Positions 21,073-31,756 of a stretch of 46,517 nt of DNA are shown here, in pieces. The translations under genes and the position numbers were made by a program. Within the stretch, counting starts at the first letter, position 1. Every line of letters begins with the position of its first letter. Source of the DNA: Shewanella hafniensis (lineage in GTDB: Bacteria > Pseudomonadota > Gammaproteobacteria > Enterobacterales > Shewanellaceae); the NCBI RefSeq assembly GCF_019655335.1, contig NZ_BPFD01000036.1, positions 1 through 46,517 of the forward strand, written 5' to 3'. The notes below the pieces were generated by a model, which saw nothing but the letters and a program-made list of their open reading frames with translations, was not told the origin of the DNA and did no database searches.

Positions 21073-22257
21073 GTGGCAAAAGCTAAATTTGAACGTATTA
21101 AGCCTCACGTAAACGTGGGCACCATTGGTCACGTTGACCATGGTAAAACCACACTGACTGCAGCTATCTCTCACGTACTGGCTAAGACCTACGGTGGCGA
21201 AGCTAAAGACTTCTCTCAAATCGATAACGCTCCAGAAGAGCGTGAGCGCGGTATTACCATCAATACCTCTCACATCGAATATGACACGCCTTCACGTCAC
21301 TACGCACACGTAGACTGCCCAGGCCATGCTGACTATGTTAAAAACATGATCACTGGTGCTGCACAGATGGACGGCGCGATTTTAGTAGTAGCTTCAACAG
21401 ACGGTCCAATGCCACAGACTCGTGAGCACATCCTGCTTTCTCGTCAGGTTGGCGTACCTTTCATCATCGTGTTCATGAACAAATGTGACATGGTAGATGA
21501 CGAAGAATTACTGGAATTGGTTGAAATGGAAGTGCGTGAACTTCTGTCAGAATACGATTTCCCAGGTGATGACTTACCAGTAATCCAAGGTTCAGCTCTG
21601 AAGGCCCTAGAAGGTCAACCAGAGTGGGAAGCTAAGATTATCGAACTTGCTGAAGCTCTGGATTCTTACATTCCAGAACCACAACGTGACATCGACAAGC
21701 CGTTCCTACTGCCAATCGAAGACGTATTCTCAATCTCTGGCCGTGGTACAGTAGTAACTGGTCGTGTTGAGCGTGGAATTGTTAAAGTGGGTGACGAAGT
21801 TGAAATCGTTGGTGTTCGCACTACGACTAAAACAACGTGTACTGGCGTAGAAATGTTCCGTAAACTGCTTGACGAAGGTCGTGCAGGCGAGAACTGTGGT
21901 GTGTTATTACGTGGTACTAAGCGTGATGACGTAGAACGTGGTCAAGTATTGGCTAAACCAGGTTCAATCAACCCACACACCACTTTTGAATCAGAAGTTT
22001 ATGTTCTGTCAAAAGAAGAAGGTGGACGTCACACTCCATTCTTCAAAGGCTACCGTCCACAGTTCTACTTCCGTACAACTGACGTAACCGGTACTATCGA
22101 ACTGCCAGAAGGCGTAGAGATGGTAATGCCTGGCGACAACATCAAAATGGTAGTGACTCTGATTTGCCCAATCGCGATGGACGAAGGTTTACGCTTCGCA
22201 ATCCGTGAAGGTGGTCGTACAGTTGGTGCTGGTGTAGTAGCTAAAATCATCGCTTAA
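21073..22257 (+). CDS. tufA: elongation factor Tu, copy A
   Basis: The second EF-Tu gene closes the str operon. The 394 residues are identical to tufB. The frame is open from 21019 but the GTG at 21073, preceded by AAAGGAAT, gives the exact EF-Tu N-terminus and the tufB length. It uses GTG where tufB uses ATG, so translation rates may differ. The DNA is identical to tufB from 21109 to 22307 as far as I can read. The two copies are direct repeats 16,759 bases apart. Confidence 0.98.
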   Translation: MAKAKFERIKPHVNVGTIGHVDHGKTTLTAAISHVLAKTYGGEAKDFSQIDNAPEERERGITINTSHIEYDTPSRHYAHVDCPGHADYVKNMITGAAQMDGAILVVASTDGPMPQTREHILLSRQVGVPFIIVFMNKCDMVDDEELLELVEMEVRELLSEYDFPGDDLPVIQGSALKALEGQPEWEAKIIELAEALDSYIPEPQRDIDKPFLLPIEDVFSISGRGTVVTGRVERGIVKVGDEVEIVGVRTTTKTTCTGVEMFRKLLDEGRAGENCGVLLRGTKRDDVERGQVLAKPGSINPHTTFESEVYVLSKEEGGRHTPFFKGYRPQFYFRTTDVTGTIELPEGVEMVMPGDNIKMVVTLICPIAMDEGLRFAIREGGRTVGAGVVAKIIA

Positions 22258-22279
22258 TCGCGACAGAGATTAGTTTGAA

Positions 22280-22303
22280 AAGGAAGCTTCGGCTTCCTTT
22301 TTT
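22280..22303 (+). terminator. tufA terminator
   Basis: The same AAGGAAGC-TTCG-GCTTCCTT stem and T tract as after tufB; it ends the str operon. Confidence 0.95.
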
Positions 22304-22393
22304 GTTTTAGGGCTAGTTTTATCTACAGATTTGTGTAAAATGCTCGCCACTCTGAAGTTGAATAGTTATTTGATGACTATTTACACAGCGGGC

Positions 22394-22421
22394 TTGATAT
22401 CCGGATTTAGATAGGTATAAT
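22394..22421 (+). promoter_or_regulatory. S10 operon promoter
   Basis: TTGATA (22394-22399), 16 bases, TATAAT (22416-22421), then a very GC-rich GGCCCCC discriminator. Predicted start near 22428, giving a leader of about 164 bases, close to the 172-base E. coli S10 leader. Confidence 0.85.
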
Positions 22422-22514
22422 GGCCCCCTCGTCGACTTAGGTTGACGAATTAAATGATTAGTCGCTGAAGTTAATCATTATCATAGCGGCTCCGATTGGG
22501 AGTCGAACGGTTAA

Positions 22515-22564
22515 ATCATCTCGCTCTGCTTTTCTATATAGAAGAAGCTAGAGGGTGATTTTTT
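22515..22564 (+). promoter_or_regulatory. S10 leader attenuator hairpin (L4-responsive type)
   Basis: Base pairing between ATCATCTC (22515-22522) and GAGGGTGAT (22551-22559), with an inner stem GCTTTTCT / AGAAGAAGC, forms a long imperfect hairpin directly followed by Ts at 22559-22564. In E. coli the equivalent hairpin stops transcription in the presence of L4 and NusA and also blocks translation. L4 is encoded third in this operon. The earlier leader (22428-22514) contains further hairpins I did not assign. Confidence 0.7.
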
Positions 22565-22579
22565 ATGTGTCCATTTTAG

Positions 22580-22903
<324 letters not shown>

Positions 22904-22933
22904 TTGAGATCCTAGTAAGAAGAGGTTTGAGAG

Positions 22934-23572
22934 ATGGCTATCGGTCTTATTGGTCGTAAAGTTGGTATGACTCGCATCTTCACTGAAGATGGTGTTTCAA
23001 TACCAGTTACTGTAATTGAAGTTGCAGGCAACCGTGTTACTCAAGTGAAAACTTTAGAAACTGACGGCTACCGTGCACTTCAAGTTACAACTGGCACCAA
23101 AAAAGCCAATCGCATCACTAAACCAGAAGCAGGTCACTTTGCCAAGAGCGGTGTTGAAGCCGGTCGTGGTTTGTGGGAAATGCGTTTGGTAGACGGTGAA
23201 GGCGAGGGCATTGAAGTTGGTGCTGAGCTAAATGTTGATATTTTCGCAGACGTAGCGAAAGTAGATGTTACTGGTCAATCAAAAGGTAAAGGCTTCCAAG
23301 GCGGCGTTAAGCGTTGGAACTTCCGTACTCAAGATATGACTCACGGTAACTCTTTGTCGCACCGCTCGAATGGTTCTATCGGTCAGAACCAAACGCCTGG
23401 TCGCGTATTCAAAGGCAAAAAAATGTCAGGCCATATGGGTGCCGAGCGTGTTACTACTCAAAATCTAGTTGTAGTTCGTGTAGATGTTGAGCGTAACCTG
23501 CTACTAGTCCGTGGCGCTGTTCCTGGCGCTACCAATGGCGACTTGATTATCAAGCCTGCCGTTAAAGCTTAA
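22934..23572 (+). CDS. rplC: 50S ribosomal protein L3
   Basis: L3 starts 50S assembly and reaches the peptidyl-transferase centre with its loop. The 212-residue protein begins [18 protein letters not shown] and has the characteristic [20 protein letters not shown] and [15 protein letters not shown] segments. The last includes the Gln (about residue 150) that PrmB methylates in E. coli. It lies 30 bases after rpsJ, with GAGG upstream. Confidence 0.98.
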   Translation: MAIGLIGRKVGMTRIFTEDGVSIPVTVIEVAGNRVTQVKTLETDGYRALQVTTGTKKANRITKPEAGHFAKSGVEAGRGLWEMRLVDGEGEGIEVGAELNVDIFADVAKVDVTGQSKGKGFQGGVKRWNFRTQDMTHGNSLSHRSNGSIGQNQTPGRVFKGKKMSGHMGAERVTTQNLVVVRVDVERNLLLVRGAVPGATNGDLIIKPAVKA

Positions 23573-23589
23573 GGTCTGAGGAGATAGTA

Positions 23590-24195
23590 ATGGAATTGGT
23601 ATTGAAAGACGCGCAAAGCGCTCTTGAAGTTTCCGAAACTACCTTCGGCCGTGACTTTAACGAGGCACTGGTTCATCAGGTAGTTGTAGCATACGCTGCA
23701 AACGCGCGTCAGGGCACTCGTGCTCAAAAGACTCGTGCGGAAGTAACTGGCTCAGGCAAAAAGCCTTGGCGCCAAAAAGGAACTGGCCGTGCTCGTGCTG
23801 GTTCTGTTAAAGGCCCAATCTGGCGTGGCGGTGGCGTAACATTCGCTGCTAAAACCCAAGATCATAGCCAAAAAGTTAACAAAAAGATGTACCGCGGCGC
23901 GCTGAAAAGCATTCTGTCTGAATTGGTACGTCAAGAGCGTCTGGTTGTTGTTGAATCTTTCGGTGTTGAAGCTCCTAAAACTAAAGAGCTGAAAGCTAAA
24001 TTGAAAGCAATGAACCTTGAAGACGTTCTGATTGTGACTGCAGAAGTTGATGAGAACTTATTCTTAGCAGCTCGTAACCTGTACAAAGTTGACGTTCGTG
24101 ACGTAGCGGGTCTTGACCCAGTTAGTCTGATCGCGTTCAACACTGTGCTTGTGACTGCTGACGCAGTGAAGCAAATCGAGGAGATGCTAGCATGA
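23590..24195 (+). CDS. rplD: 50S ribosomal protein L4
   Basis: L4 helps nucleate the 50S subunit and lines the exit tunnel. In gammaproteobacteria it also represses its own operon by attenuation in the S10 leader. The 201-residue protein contains the tunnel-loop signature [16 protein letters not shown] and PIWRGGGV. It starts 17 bases after rplC with GAGGAG upstream, and its TGA stop overlaps the rplW start region (ATGATGA). Confidence 0.98.
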   Translation: MELVLKDAQSALEVSETTFGRDFNEALVHQVVVAYAANARQGTRAQKTRAEVTGSGKKPWRQKGTGRARAGSVKGPIWRGGGVTFAAKTQDHSQKVNKKMYRGALKSILSELVRQERLVVVESFGVEAPKTKELKAKLKAMNLEDVLIVTAEVDENLFLAARNLYKVDVRDVAGLDPVSLIAFNTVLVTADAVKQIEEMLA

Positions 24196-24497
24196 TGATC
24201 CGCGAAGAACGTTTGCTAAAAGTTATTCTCGCTCCACACATCTCTGAAAAGAGCACTGTGAACGCTGAGAAGCACAACACTGTTGTTTTCCGCGTAGCTA
24301 TCGATGCAACTAAAGCTGAAATTAAAGCTGCTGTTGCTAAGCTATTTGAAGTTGAAGTTGATTCAGTTCGCACTTTAGTAAGCAAAGGCAAAACTAAACG
24401 CACTGGTGGCCGTACTGGTCGTCGTAGCGATTGGAAAAAAGCCTATGTAACTCTAGCTGCTGGTGCTGACATCGATTTCGTCGGCGGCGCTGAGTAA
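24195..24497 (+). CDS. rplW: 50S ribosomal protein L23
   Basis: L23 sits at the polypeptide tunnel exit and docks trigger factor and SRP. The 100-residue protein begins [19 protein letters not shown], matching E. coli from the first residue, and ends DFVGGAE. Two in-frame ATGs (24192, 24195) are possible; I chose the second because it gives the family N-terminus, and its ATG shares the final A of the rplD stop codon. GAGG lies about 10 bases upstream, inside rplD, so translation is probably coupled. Confidence 0.96.
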   Translation: MIREERLLKVILAPHISEKSTVNAEKHNTVVFRVAIDATKAEIKAAVAKLFEVEVDSVRTLVSKGKTKRTGGRTGRRSDWKKAYVTLAAGADIDFVGGAE

Positions 24498-24513
24498 GCA
24501 AAGGAGAATTATC

Positions 24514-25631
<1,118 letters not shown>

Positions 25632-25646
25632 TACGGGAGGAATAAG

Positions 25647-25979
25647 ATGGAAGTTTTAGCTAAACATCGTTTTGCCCGTACGTCTGCGCAGAAGGCCCGT
25701 CTGGTTGCTGATCAAATTCGTGGTTTGCCTGTTGCTAAGGCACTCGAAATTTTGACTTTCAGCCCCAAGAAAGCCGCCGTACTGGTTAAAAAAGTACTTG
25801 ACTCAGCTATCGCAAACGCCGAACACAACGAAGGCGCGGATATTGATGAGCTTAAAGTAGGAGCCGTCTTCGTAGATGAAGGCCCAACTATGAAGCGTAT
25901 CATGCCACGTGCTAAAGGCCGCGCTGATCGTATCATGAAGCGTACCAGCCACATTACTGTGGTTGTATCAGATCGCTAG
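25647..25979 (+). CDS. rplV: 50S ribosomal protein L22
   Basis: L22 extends a beta hairpin into the exit tunnel beside L4. The 110-residue protein shows the family pattern [17 protein letters not shown] and the tip segment [16 protein letters not shown]. No insertion or deletion is visible in the hairpin where macrolide-resistance changes occur. It lies 15 bases after rpsS, with GGGAGGAA upstream. Confidence 0.98.
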   Translation: MEVLAKHRFARTSAQKARLVADQIRGLPVAKALEILTFSPKKAAVLVKKVLDSAIANAEHNEGADIDELKVGAVFVDEGPTMKRIMPRAKGRADRIMKRTSHITVVVSDR

Positions 25980-25988
25980 GAGAGAGCA

Positions 25989-26681
25989 ATGGGACAGAAA
26001 GTACATCCTAATGGTATCCGTCTGGGTATCACCAAGCCTTGGATCTCTACCTGGTACGCAGATAAATCAGATTACGCAAATAATCTGAACAGCGACTGGG
26101 AAGTGCGTAAGTTTCTTGTAGAGAAATTACAAGCTGCTTCAGTATCTAAGATTGTTATCGAACGTCCAGCGAAAAGCATCCGCGTTACGATTCACACTGC
26201 CCGTCCAGGTGTTGTGATTGGTAAGAAAGGTGAAGACGTTGAAGTATTGCGTGCTGCAGTGTCAAAACTTGCTGGCACTCCTGCTCAAATTAACATCGCT
26301 GAGATCCGTAAACCTGAGCTAGATGCCAAGTTAGTTGCTGATTCAATTGCACAGCAATTAGAGCGTCGTGTTATGTTCCGTCGTGCTATGAAGCGCGCAG
26401 TTCAAAACGCAATGCGTATTGGTGCTCAAGGTATCAAAGTACAAGTTAGTGGCCGTTTAGGCGGAGCTGAGATTGCGCGTGATGAGTGGTATCGTGAAGG
26501 TCGTGTACCTTTACATACTTTGCGTGCTGATATCGACTATTCTACATCTGAAAGTCACACCCAATACGGTGTGATTGGCGTTAAAGTTTGGATCTTCAAA
26601 GGTGAAGTTCTAGATGGAATGCTGCCACAGATTGAAGAACCGAAGCAGCAGCAACCTAAGCGCAAGCCTCGTGGTAAATAG
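25989..26681 (+). CDS. rpsC: 30S ribosomal protein S3
   Basis: S3 forms part of the mRNA entry channel and its helicase activity. The 230-residue protein has the [13 protein letters not shown] start, the KH-domain GxxG ([10 protein letters not shown]) and the C-terminal [18 protein letters not shown] block, ending in a Gln/Lys-rich tail. It lies 9 bases after rplV with TAGGAGAGAG upstream and 11 bases before rplP. Confidence 0.98.
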
Positions 26682-26692
26682 GAGAGCCGGCA

Positions 26693-27103
26693 ATGCTGCA
26701 ACCTAAACGTATGAAGTTTCGCAAGATGTTCAAAGGCCGCAACCGCGGTCTGGCGAACGGTACCGAAGTTAGCTTTGGTACTTTTGGTCTGAAAGCAGTC
26801 GGCCGTGGCCGTTTAACTGCGCGTCAGATCGAATCTGCACGTCGTGCCATGACACGTCACATTAAGCGTCAGGGACAAATTTGGATTCGAGTTTTCCCGG
26901 ACAAACCGATTACCTCTAAGCCTCTCGAAGTGCGTATGGGTAAAGGTAAGGGTAACGTTGAATACTGGGTATGTCAGATTCAACCTGGTAAGGTTCTTTA
27001 TGAGATGAATGGTGTTTCTGAAGTGATCGCTCGTGAAGCGTTTGCTTTAGCTGCTGCCAAGCTTCCAATTAAGACTACCTTCGTAACTAAGACGGTGATG
27101 TAA
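26693..27103 (+). CDS. rplP: 50S ribosomal protein L16
   Basis: L16 lies near the A site of the 50S subunit and helps place aminoacyl-tRNA. The 136-residue protein begins [17 protein letters not shown] and contains the conserved [13 protein letters not shown] and [11 protein letters not shown] blocks. Arg82, hydroxylated by a JmjC enzyme in E. coli, lies in the preserved [11 protein letters not shown] segment. Its stop codon overlaps the rpmC start (TAATG). Confidence 0.97.
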
Positions 27104-27294
27104 TGAAAGCGAGCGAACTGAGAGAAAAGAGCGTTGAAGAACTGAACGCTGAACTACTTGGTCTGCTGCGTGAGCAGTTCAACCTGCGTATGCAACACGC
27201 CACTGGTCAGTTGACTCAGACTAATCAACTGAAATTAGTGCGCCGTAATATTGCGCGCGTTAAGACCATTATTACTTCTAAGGCGGGTGCATAA
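27103..27294 (+). CDS. rpmC: 50S ribosomal protein L29
   Basis: L29 is a small two-helix protein beside L23 at the tunnel exit. The 63 residues begin [14 protein letters not shown] and contain [17 protein letters not shown], the family signature. It overlaps the stop codon of rplP and its own stop overlaps the start of rpsQ, so rplP-rpmC-rpsQ are probably translationally coupled. Confidence 0.97.
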
Positions 27295-27542
27295 TGTCTG
27301 ATAAAATCCGTACTTTGCAGGGTCGTGTAACTAGCAACAAAATGGACAAGTCCATTACTGTTGCTATCGAACGCCAAGTGAAACACCCAATCTATGGGAA
27401 ATACATTAAGCGTACGACTAAGATCCATGCACATGACGAAACTAATCAGTGCAACGAAGGCGATTTAGTAGCGATTCGCGAATGTCGTCCTTTGTCTAAG
27501 ACTAAGTCTTGGACCCTGGTTGAAGTAGTATCAAAGGCCTAA
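27294..27542 (+). CDS. rpsQ: 30S ribosomal protein S17
   Basis: S17 binds the 5' domain of 16S rRNA early in assembly. The 82-residue protein has [18 protein letters not shown] and the [10 protein letters not shown] end typical of the family. It overlaps the stop codon of rpmC and is the last gene of the S10 operon here: a terminator and a new promoter follow. Confidence 0.97.
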   Translation: MSDKIRTLQGRVTSNKMDKSITVAIERQVKHPIYGKYIKRTTKIHAHDETNQCNEGDLVAIRECRPLSKTKSWTLVEVVSKA

Positions 27543-27561
27543 GTTAATTAGGTATTTAGGT

Positions 27562-27595
27562 AAACGGCTCCAGAATGTGGGGCCGTTTGTTTTTT
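27562..27595 (+). terminator. S10 operon terminator
   Basis: AAACGGC(T)CC (27562-27571) pairs with GG(G)GCCGTTT (27579-27588) and is followed by G and six Ts. It separates the S10 and spc operons. Confidence 0.85.
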
Positions 27596-27600
27596 AATAC

Positions 27601-27629
27601 TATACATTCCACTTTTATGGTGTTATATT
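27601..27629 (+). promoter_or_regulatory. spc operon promoter
   Basis: TATACA (27601-27606), 17 bases, TATATT (27624-27629), then a TGCGCGCC discriminator. The hexamers are weaker than those of the S10 and str promoters, but the position just after a terminator fits. Predicted start near 27636, about 87 bases before rplN. Confidence 0.6.
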
Positions 27630-27678
27630 TGCGCGCCATTTTTGACTAAATTAATAGCAAAAATGAGTGTTTTTATTG

Positions 27679-27691
27679 TCCCATAGTGGGA
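27679..27691 (+). other. hairpin in the spc leader
   Basis: TCCCA (27679-27683), loop TAG, TGGGA (27687-27691). It is alike in sequence to the hairpin at the 5' end of the rpsL mRNA (17829-17844). Confidence 0.45.
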
Positions 27692-27722
27692 ATTGTGTAG
27701 TAACGATAGCGGAGCACTTAAA

Positions 27723-28091
27723 ATGATCCAAATGCAATCGACTCTTGACGTTGCTTGTAACAGCGGCGCACGCAGAGTTCAGTGTATTAAGGTCTTGGGT
27801 GGCTCTCATCGTCGTTATGCCGGTATCGGCGACATCATCAAAGTTTCTGTTAAAGAAGCGATTCCTCGCGCTAAAGCGAAGAAAGGCGATGTGTATAACG
27901 CGGTGGTAGTCCGTACTAAGAAAGGCGTACGTCGTCCAGACGGTTCTGTCATTCGCTTCGATCGGAATGCAGCTGTTCTTTTGAACAACAACCTGCAGCC
28001 GATTGGTACTCGTATCTTTGGACCAGTGACACGTGAATTGCGTAATGAGCAATTTATGAAAATTGTCTCGCTGGCACCAGAAGTACTGTAA
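27723..28091 (+). CDS. rplN: 50S ribosomal protein L14
   Basis: L14 sits at the subunit interface and contacts 16S rRNA helix 14. The 122-residue protein has [19 protein letters not shown] and the [11 protein letters not shown] and [11 protein letters not shown] blocks. The frame is open from 27693 but ATG 27723 gives the universal start. First gene of the spc operon, 12 bases before rplX. Confidence 0.97.
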
Positions 28092-28102
28092 GGAGCTTCA
28101 AA

Positions 28103-28417
28103 ATGGCAGCTAAAATACGTCGTGAAGACGAAGTGATTGTATTAGCAGGTAAAGACAAGGGTAAACGTGCAAAAGTTTCTCAAGTCCTTCCTACTGGTAA
28201 ATTGATTGTTGAAGGCATCAATCTTGTCAAAAAACACCAAAAGCCAAACCCACAATTGGGCGTAGCTGGCGGTATTGTTGAGAAAGAAGCACCGATACAA
28301 GCATCAAATGTAGCGATTTTCAACTCTGCCACTGGCAAAGCTGATCGCGTTGGTTTCCGCTTTGAAGACGGCAAAAAAGTTCGTTTCTTCAAATCGAACA
28401 GTGAACTCGTTAAGTAA
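28103..28417 (+). CDS. rplX: 50S ribosomal protein L24
   Basis: L24 starts 50S assembly by binding the 5' end of 23S rRNA. The 104-residue protein has the KOW motif near its start ([17 protein letters not shown]) and the conserved [14 protein letters not shown] segment. It lies 11 bases after rplN with AAGGAG upstream. Confidence 0.97.
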
Positions 28418-28429
28418 TTGGAGTAAACG

Positions 28430-28969
28430 ATGGCGAAACTGCATGATAAATACCAAGAGACTGTTGTCGCTGAACTTGCTAAAAAGTTCGGTTATACCAG
28501 TGTCATGCAAGTCCCTCGGATTGAGAAAATCACCCTGAACATGGGTGTTGGCGAAGCTGTTGCAGACAAGAAAATCATGGACCATGCTGTCCGTGATATG
28601 ACTGCAATCGCTGGTCAAAAGCCAGTAGTGACTGTTGCTCGTAAGTCAGTTGCTGGTTTTAAAATCCGTGAAGGCTACCCTATTGGCTGTAAAGTGACCC
28701 TACGCGGTGAGCGTATGTGGGAATTCTTAGAGCGTTTAGTCGATATCGCAATCCCACGTATTCGTGACTTCCGTGGCTTAAGCGCTAAAGCGTTTGACGG
28801 CCGTGGTAACTACGCAATGGGCGTGCGTGAGCAGATCATCTTCCCAGAAATCGATTACGATAAAATCGATAAGATTCGTGGTATGGATATTGTTATCACT
28901 ACTACTGCGAAGAATGATGAAGAAGGTCGTGCTTTGTTAGACGCTTTTAACTTCCCATTCAAGAAATAA
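28430..28969 (+). CDS. rplE: 50S ribosomal protein L5
   Basis: L5 binds 5S rRNA and touches P-site tRNA. The 179-residue protein has [34 protein letters not shown] and the [15 protein letters not shown] block of the family. It lies 12 bases after rplX with TTGGAG upstream. With L18 (rplR, this operon) and L25 it forms the 5S particle. Confidence 0.97.
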   Translation: MAKLHDKYQETVVAELAKKFGYTSVMQVPRIEKITLNMGVGEAVADKKIMDHAVRDMTAIAGQKPVVTVARKSVAGFKIREGYPIGCKVTLRGERMWEFLERLVDIAIPRIRDFRGLSAKAFDGRGNYAMGVREQIIFPEIDYDKIDKIRGMDIVITTTAKNDEEGRALLDAFNFPFKK

Positions 28970-28979
28970 GGGTAGCGTA

Positions 28980-29285
28980 ATGGCAAAAACATCAATGAAA
29001 GCACGTGAAGTTAAACGTGCACAGCTCGTGGCCAAGTACGCTGAAAAGCGTGCGGCTCTTAAGACTATCATTGCAAGTCCAGCTTCTTCTGACGAAGATC
29101 GTTGGGATGCAGTACTTAAGTTGCAAGCTCTACCACGTGATTCCAGCGCTGCGCGTCAACGCAATCGTTGTAATCAAACTGGTCGCCCTCATGGCTTCTT
29201 ACGTAAATTCGGCTTAAGCCGTATCAAATTACGTGAAGCAACCATGCGTGGTGAAGTTCCTGGCCTGCGTAAGGCCAGCTGGTAA
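28980..29285 (+). CDS. rpsN: 30S ribosomal protein S14
   Basis: S14 is a late-binding protein of the 30S head. The 101-residue protein is the long form without zinc ligands: it has [21 protein letters not shown] but no CxxC pair, so it should not need zinc. This contrasts with rpmJ in the same operon, which keeps its zinc ligands. It lies 10 bases after rplE. Confidence 0.97.
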   Translation: MAKTSMKAREVKRAQLVAKYAEKRAALKTIIASPASSDEDRWDAVLKLQALPRDSSAARQRNRCNQTGRPHGFLRKFGLSRIKLREATMRGEVPGLRKASW

Positions 29286-29309
29286 GCACTTGTCACGGAG
29301 TAAGCTAAT

Positions 29310-29702
29310 ATGAGCATGCAAGATCCTATTGCGGATATGTTAACCCGTATTCGTAACGGCCAAGCTGCTAACCACGTATCGGTGAAGATGCCTTCTGCTA
29401 AGTTGAAAGTCGCTATTGCGAAACTGCTTAAAGAAGAAGGTTACATCGCTGATTACGCCGTAGCAGATGAAGCCAAGCCTGAACTGGAAGTTACTTTAAA
29501 GTATTTCCAAGGCCAACCAGTCGTTGAGACTATCCAGCGTGTAAGTCGCCCTGGTCTTCGTATTTACAAAGGTAAAAACGAACTTCCAAAGGTGATGGGC
29601 GGTCTGGGTGTCGCAATTGTGTCCACTTCTAAAGGCTTGATGACTGATCGTGCCGCCCGCCTTGCAGGCATGGGTGGCGAGGTTATCTGCTACGTAGCTT
29701 AA
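29310..29702 (+). CDS. rpsH: 30S ribosomal protein S8
   Basis: S8 binds the central domain of 16S rRNA and in E. coli represses the spc operon by binding the rplE mRNA. The 130-residue protein begins [18 protein letters not shown] and has the SRPGLRIY and [14 protein letters not shown]-terminal blocks. GGAG lies 11 bases upstream. The rplX-rplE junction where the S8 operator would lie is short; I could not draw the fold with confidence. Confidence 0.97.
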   Translation: MSMQDPIADMLTRIRNGQAANHVSVKMPSAKLKVAIAKLLKEEGYIADYAVADEAKPELEVTLKYFQGQPVVETIQRVSRPGLRIYKGKNELPKVMGGLGVAIVSTSKGLMTDRAARLAGMGGEVICYVA

Positions 29703-29712
29703 GGAGCTAGGA

Positions 29713-30246
29713 ATGTCTCGTGTAGCAAAAGCACCAGTATCTATTCCAGCTGGCGTAGAGGTGACCTTGAACGAACAGACTCTTACCGTCAAAGGCGGAA
29801 AAGGTAGTCTGACTCGAGTGATCAACAATGCGGTCAATGTTGTTATTGAAGCTGGCGTAGTTAAGTTCCTCCCTGTTGAAGGCGTTGTTAACGCTTGGGC
29901 ACAGGCTGGTACAACTCGTGCATTAGTAAACAACATGGTTGTTGGTGTATCTCAAGGTTTTGAGCGTAAGTTAAAGTTAGTTGGCGTTGGTTACCGTGCG
30001 AAACTCGTCGGTTCTGATATTGACCTGACTTTAGGTTTCTCTCATCCGTTAGTACACAAACTGCCCGCAGGCGTTACTGCAGAGTGTCCTAGCCAAACTG
30101 ATATCGTCCTACGTGGCGTTGATAAACAGTTAATTGGCCAAGTCGCTGCTGAGATTCGCGGATACCGTCCACCAGAGCCATACAAAGGCAAGGGTGTTCG
30201 CTATGACGACGAAGTAGTACGCCGTAAAGAGGCTAAGAAGAAGTAG
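29713..30246 (+). CDS. rplF: 50S ribosomal protein L6
   Basis: L6 lies near the sarcin-ricin loop where EF-Tu and EF-G act. The 177-residue protein shows two repeated domains: [15 protein letters not shown] at the start and [15 protein letters not shown] beginning the second, then [16 protein letters not shown]. It lies 10 bases after rpsH with AAGGAG upstream, and 10 bases before rplR. Confidence 0.97.
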   Translation: MSRVAKAPVSIPAGVEVTLNEQTLTVKGGKGSLTRVINNAVNVVIEAGVVKFLPVEGVVNAWAQAGTTRALVNNMVVGVSQGFERKLKLVGVGYRAKLVGSDIDLTLGFSHPLVHKLPAGVTAECPSQTDIVLRGVDKQLIGQVAAEIRGYRPPEPYKGKGVRYDDEVVRRKEAKKK

Positions 30247-30256
30247 GTAACGCGAT

Positions 30257-30607
30257 ATGGATAAGAAAACATCTCGCTTACGTCGCGCTACTCGCGCTCG
30301 TAAGAAGATCCAAGAGCTGGGCGTGAACCGTCTGGTTGTACATCGTACACCGCGTCACATTTATGCTCAGGTGATCAATCCTGAAGCTCAGGTGTTGGCA
30401 GCTGCTTCAACCGTAGAAAAAGCGGTTAAAGAGCTACTGAAGAGTACCGGTAACGTAGACGCAGCGAAAGCAGTAGGTAAATTTGTTGCTGAGCGCGCGA
30501 TCGAAAAAGGCGTAACTTCAGTTGCGTTCGATCGTTCTGGTTTCAAGTATCACGGTCGTGTAGCTGCTTTAGCAGATGCAGCTCGTGAAGCTGGCCTGAA
30601 GTTCTAA
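30257..30607 (+). CDS. rplR: 50S ribosomal protein L18
   Basis: L18 binds 5S rRNA with L5 and carries it into the central protuberance. The 116-residue protein begins [20 protein letters not shown] and ends with [20 protein letters not shown], both family hallmarks. It lies 10 bases after rplF and 11 before rpsE. Confidence 0.97.
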
Positions 30608-30618
30608 GGGGTTATAAA

Positions 30619-31122
30619 ATGGCTAAATTAGAAGCTCAGCAAAAAGACGATCTGCAAGAGAAATTGATTGCAGTTAATCGTGTTTCTAAAGTAGTTAAGG
30701 GCGGTCGTATCTTTAGCTTCACAGCACTGACAGTAGTGGGTGATGGTAACGGTAAGATTGGCTACGGCTATGGCAAGGCACGTGAAGTTCCAGCAGCGAT
30801 TCAAAAAGCTATGGAAAAAGCTCGTCGTAACATTGTGACCGTTGAGTTGAATGCAGGTACTCTGCATCACCCAGTTAAAGGTCGTCATACTGGTTCTCTT
30901 GTGTACATGCAACCTGCATCACAAGGTACTGGTATTATTGCCGGTGGCGCAATGCGTGCCGTATTGGAAGTAGCAGGCGTTCATAACGTTCTGTCAAAAG
31001 CATACGGTTCTACTAACCCGATCAACATCGTTCGCGCGACTGTCGATGCTTTGGTGCACATGAAGTCACCTTCGCAAATCGCAGCTAAGCGTGGCCTGAA
31101 TGTTGACGAAATTCGGGGGTAA
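30619..31122 (+). CDS. rpsE: 30S ribosomal protein S5
   Basis: S5 helps decoding accuracy and mRNA unwinding at the entry channel. The 167-residue protein has [30 protein letters not shown] and the [19 protein letters not shown] block. The loop holding spectinomycin-resistance positions (VSKVVKGGR) is wild type. It lies 11 bases after rplR. Confidence 0.97.
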
Positions 31123-31128
31123 TGCACC

Positions 31129-31311
31129 ATGGCAACTAAAACTGTAAAAGTTACTCAAACTAAAAGCGGTATCGGTCGTTTACCGAAGCACCGTGCAACC
31201 CTAACGGGTCTTGGTTTGCGTCGCATTGGCCACACTGTTGAATTAGAAGATACTCCTTCTGTTCGCGGTATGATCAACAAGGTCTACTACATGGTTAAGG
31301 TGGAGGATTAA
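31129..31311 (+). CDS. rpmD: 50S ribosomal protein L30
   Basis: L30 is a small 50S protein, here 60 residues. It has [18 protein letters not shown] and the [18 protein letters not shown] end characteristic of the bacterial family. It lies 6 bases after rpsE and 3 bases before rplO, in the usual rpsE-rpmD-rplO order. Confidence 0.96.
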   Translation: MATKTVKVTQTKSGIGRLPKHRATLTGLGLRRIGHTVELEDTPSVRGMINKVYYMVKVED

Positions 31312-31314
31312 TAG

Positions 31315-31749
31315 ATGCGTTTAAATACTCTATCTCCAGCTGCAGGCTCTAAGCATGCACCAAAGCGTGTAGGCCGTGGTATGGGCTCAGGTCTAGGTAA
31401 AACAGCGGGTCGTGGTCATAAAGGCCAAAAGTCTCGTTCTGGTGGCGGTGTACGCCCAGGATTTGAAGGTGGTCAAATGCCACTTAAAATCCGTTTACCT
31501 AAATTTGGTTTTACCTCGCGTCGCGCTATGGTAACAGCTGAAGTTCGTGTACTCGAACTGGCAAAAGTTAACGGTGATGTTATCGACTTAAACGCTCTGA
31601 AAGATGCGAACGTTATAACTCGCAACATCCAGTTTGCGAAAATTGTTCTTTCAGGTACCATTGAGCGCCCTGTGACTGTTAAAGGTCTGAAGGTAACCAA
31701 AGGTGCACGTGCAGCTATTGAAGCTGCCGGCGGTAAGATCGAGGAATAA
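31315..31749 (+). CDS. rplO: 50S ribosomal protein L15
   Basis: L15 is a late-assembling 50S protein. The 144-residue protein starts [20 protein letters not shown] and has the Gly/Lys-rich [14 protein letters not shown] extension that threads into rRNA, then the globular C-terminal domain. It starts 3 bases after rpmD and ends 7 bases before secY. Confidence 0.97.
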   Translation: MRLNTLSPAAGSKHAPKRVGRGMGSGLGKTAGRGHKGQKSRSGGGVRPGFEGGQMPLKIRLPKFGFTSRRAMVTAEVRVLELAKVNGDVIDLNALKDANVITRNIQFAKIVLSGTIERPVTVKGLKVTKGARAAIEAAGGKIEE

Positions 31750-31756
31750 TACGTCG

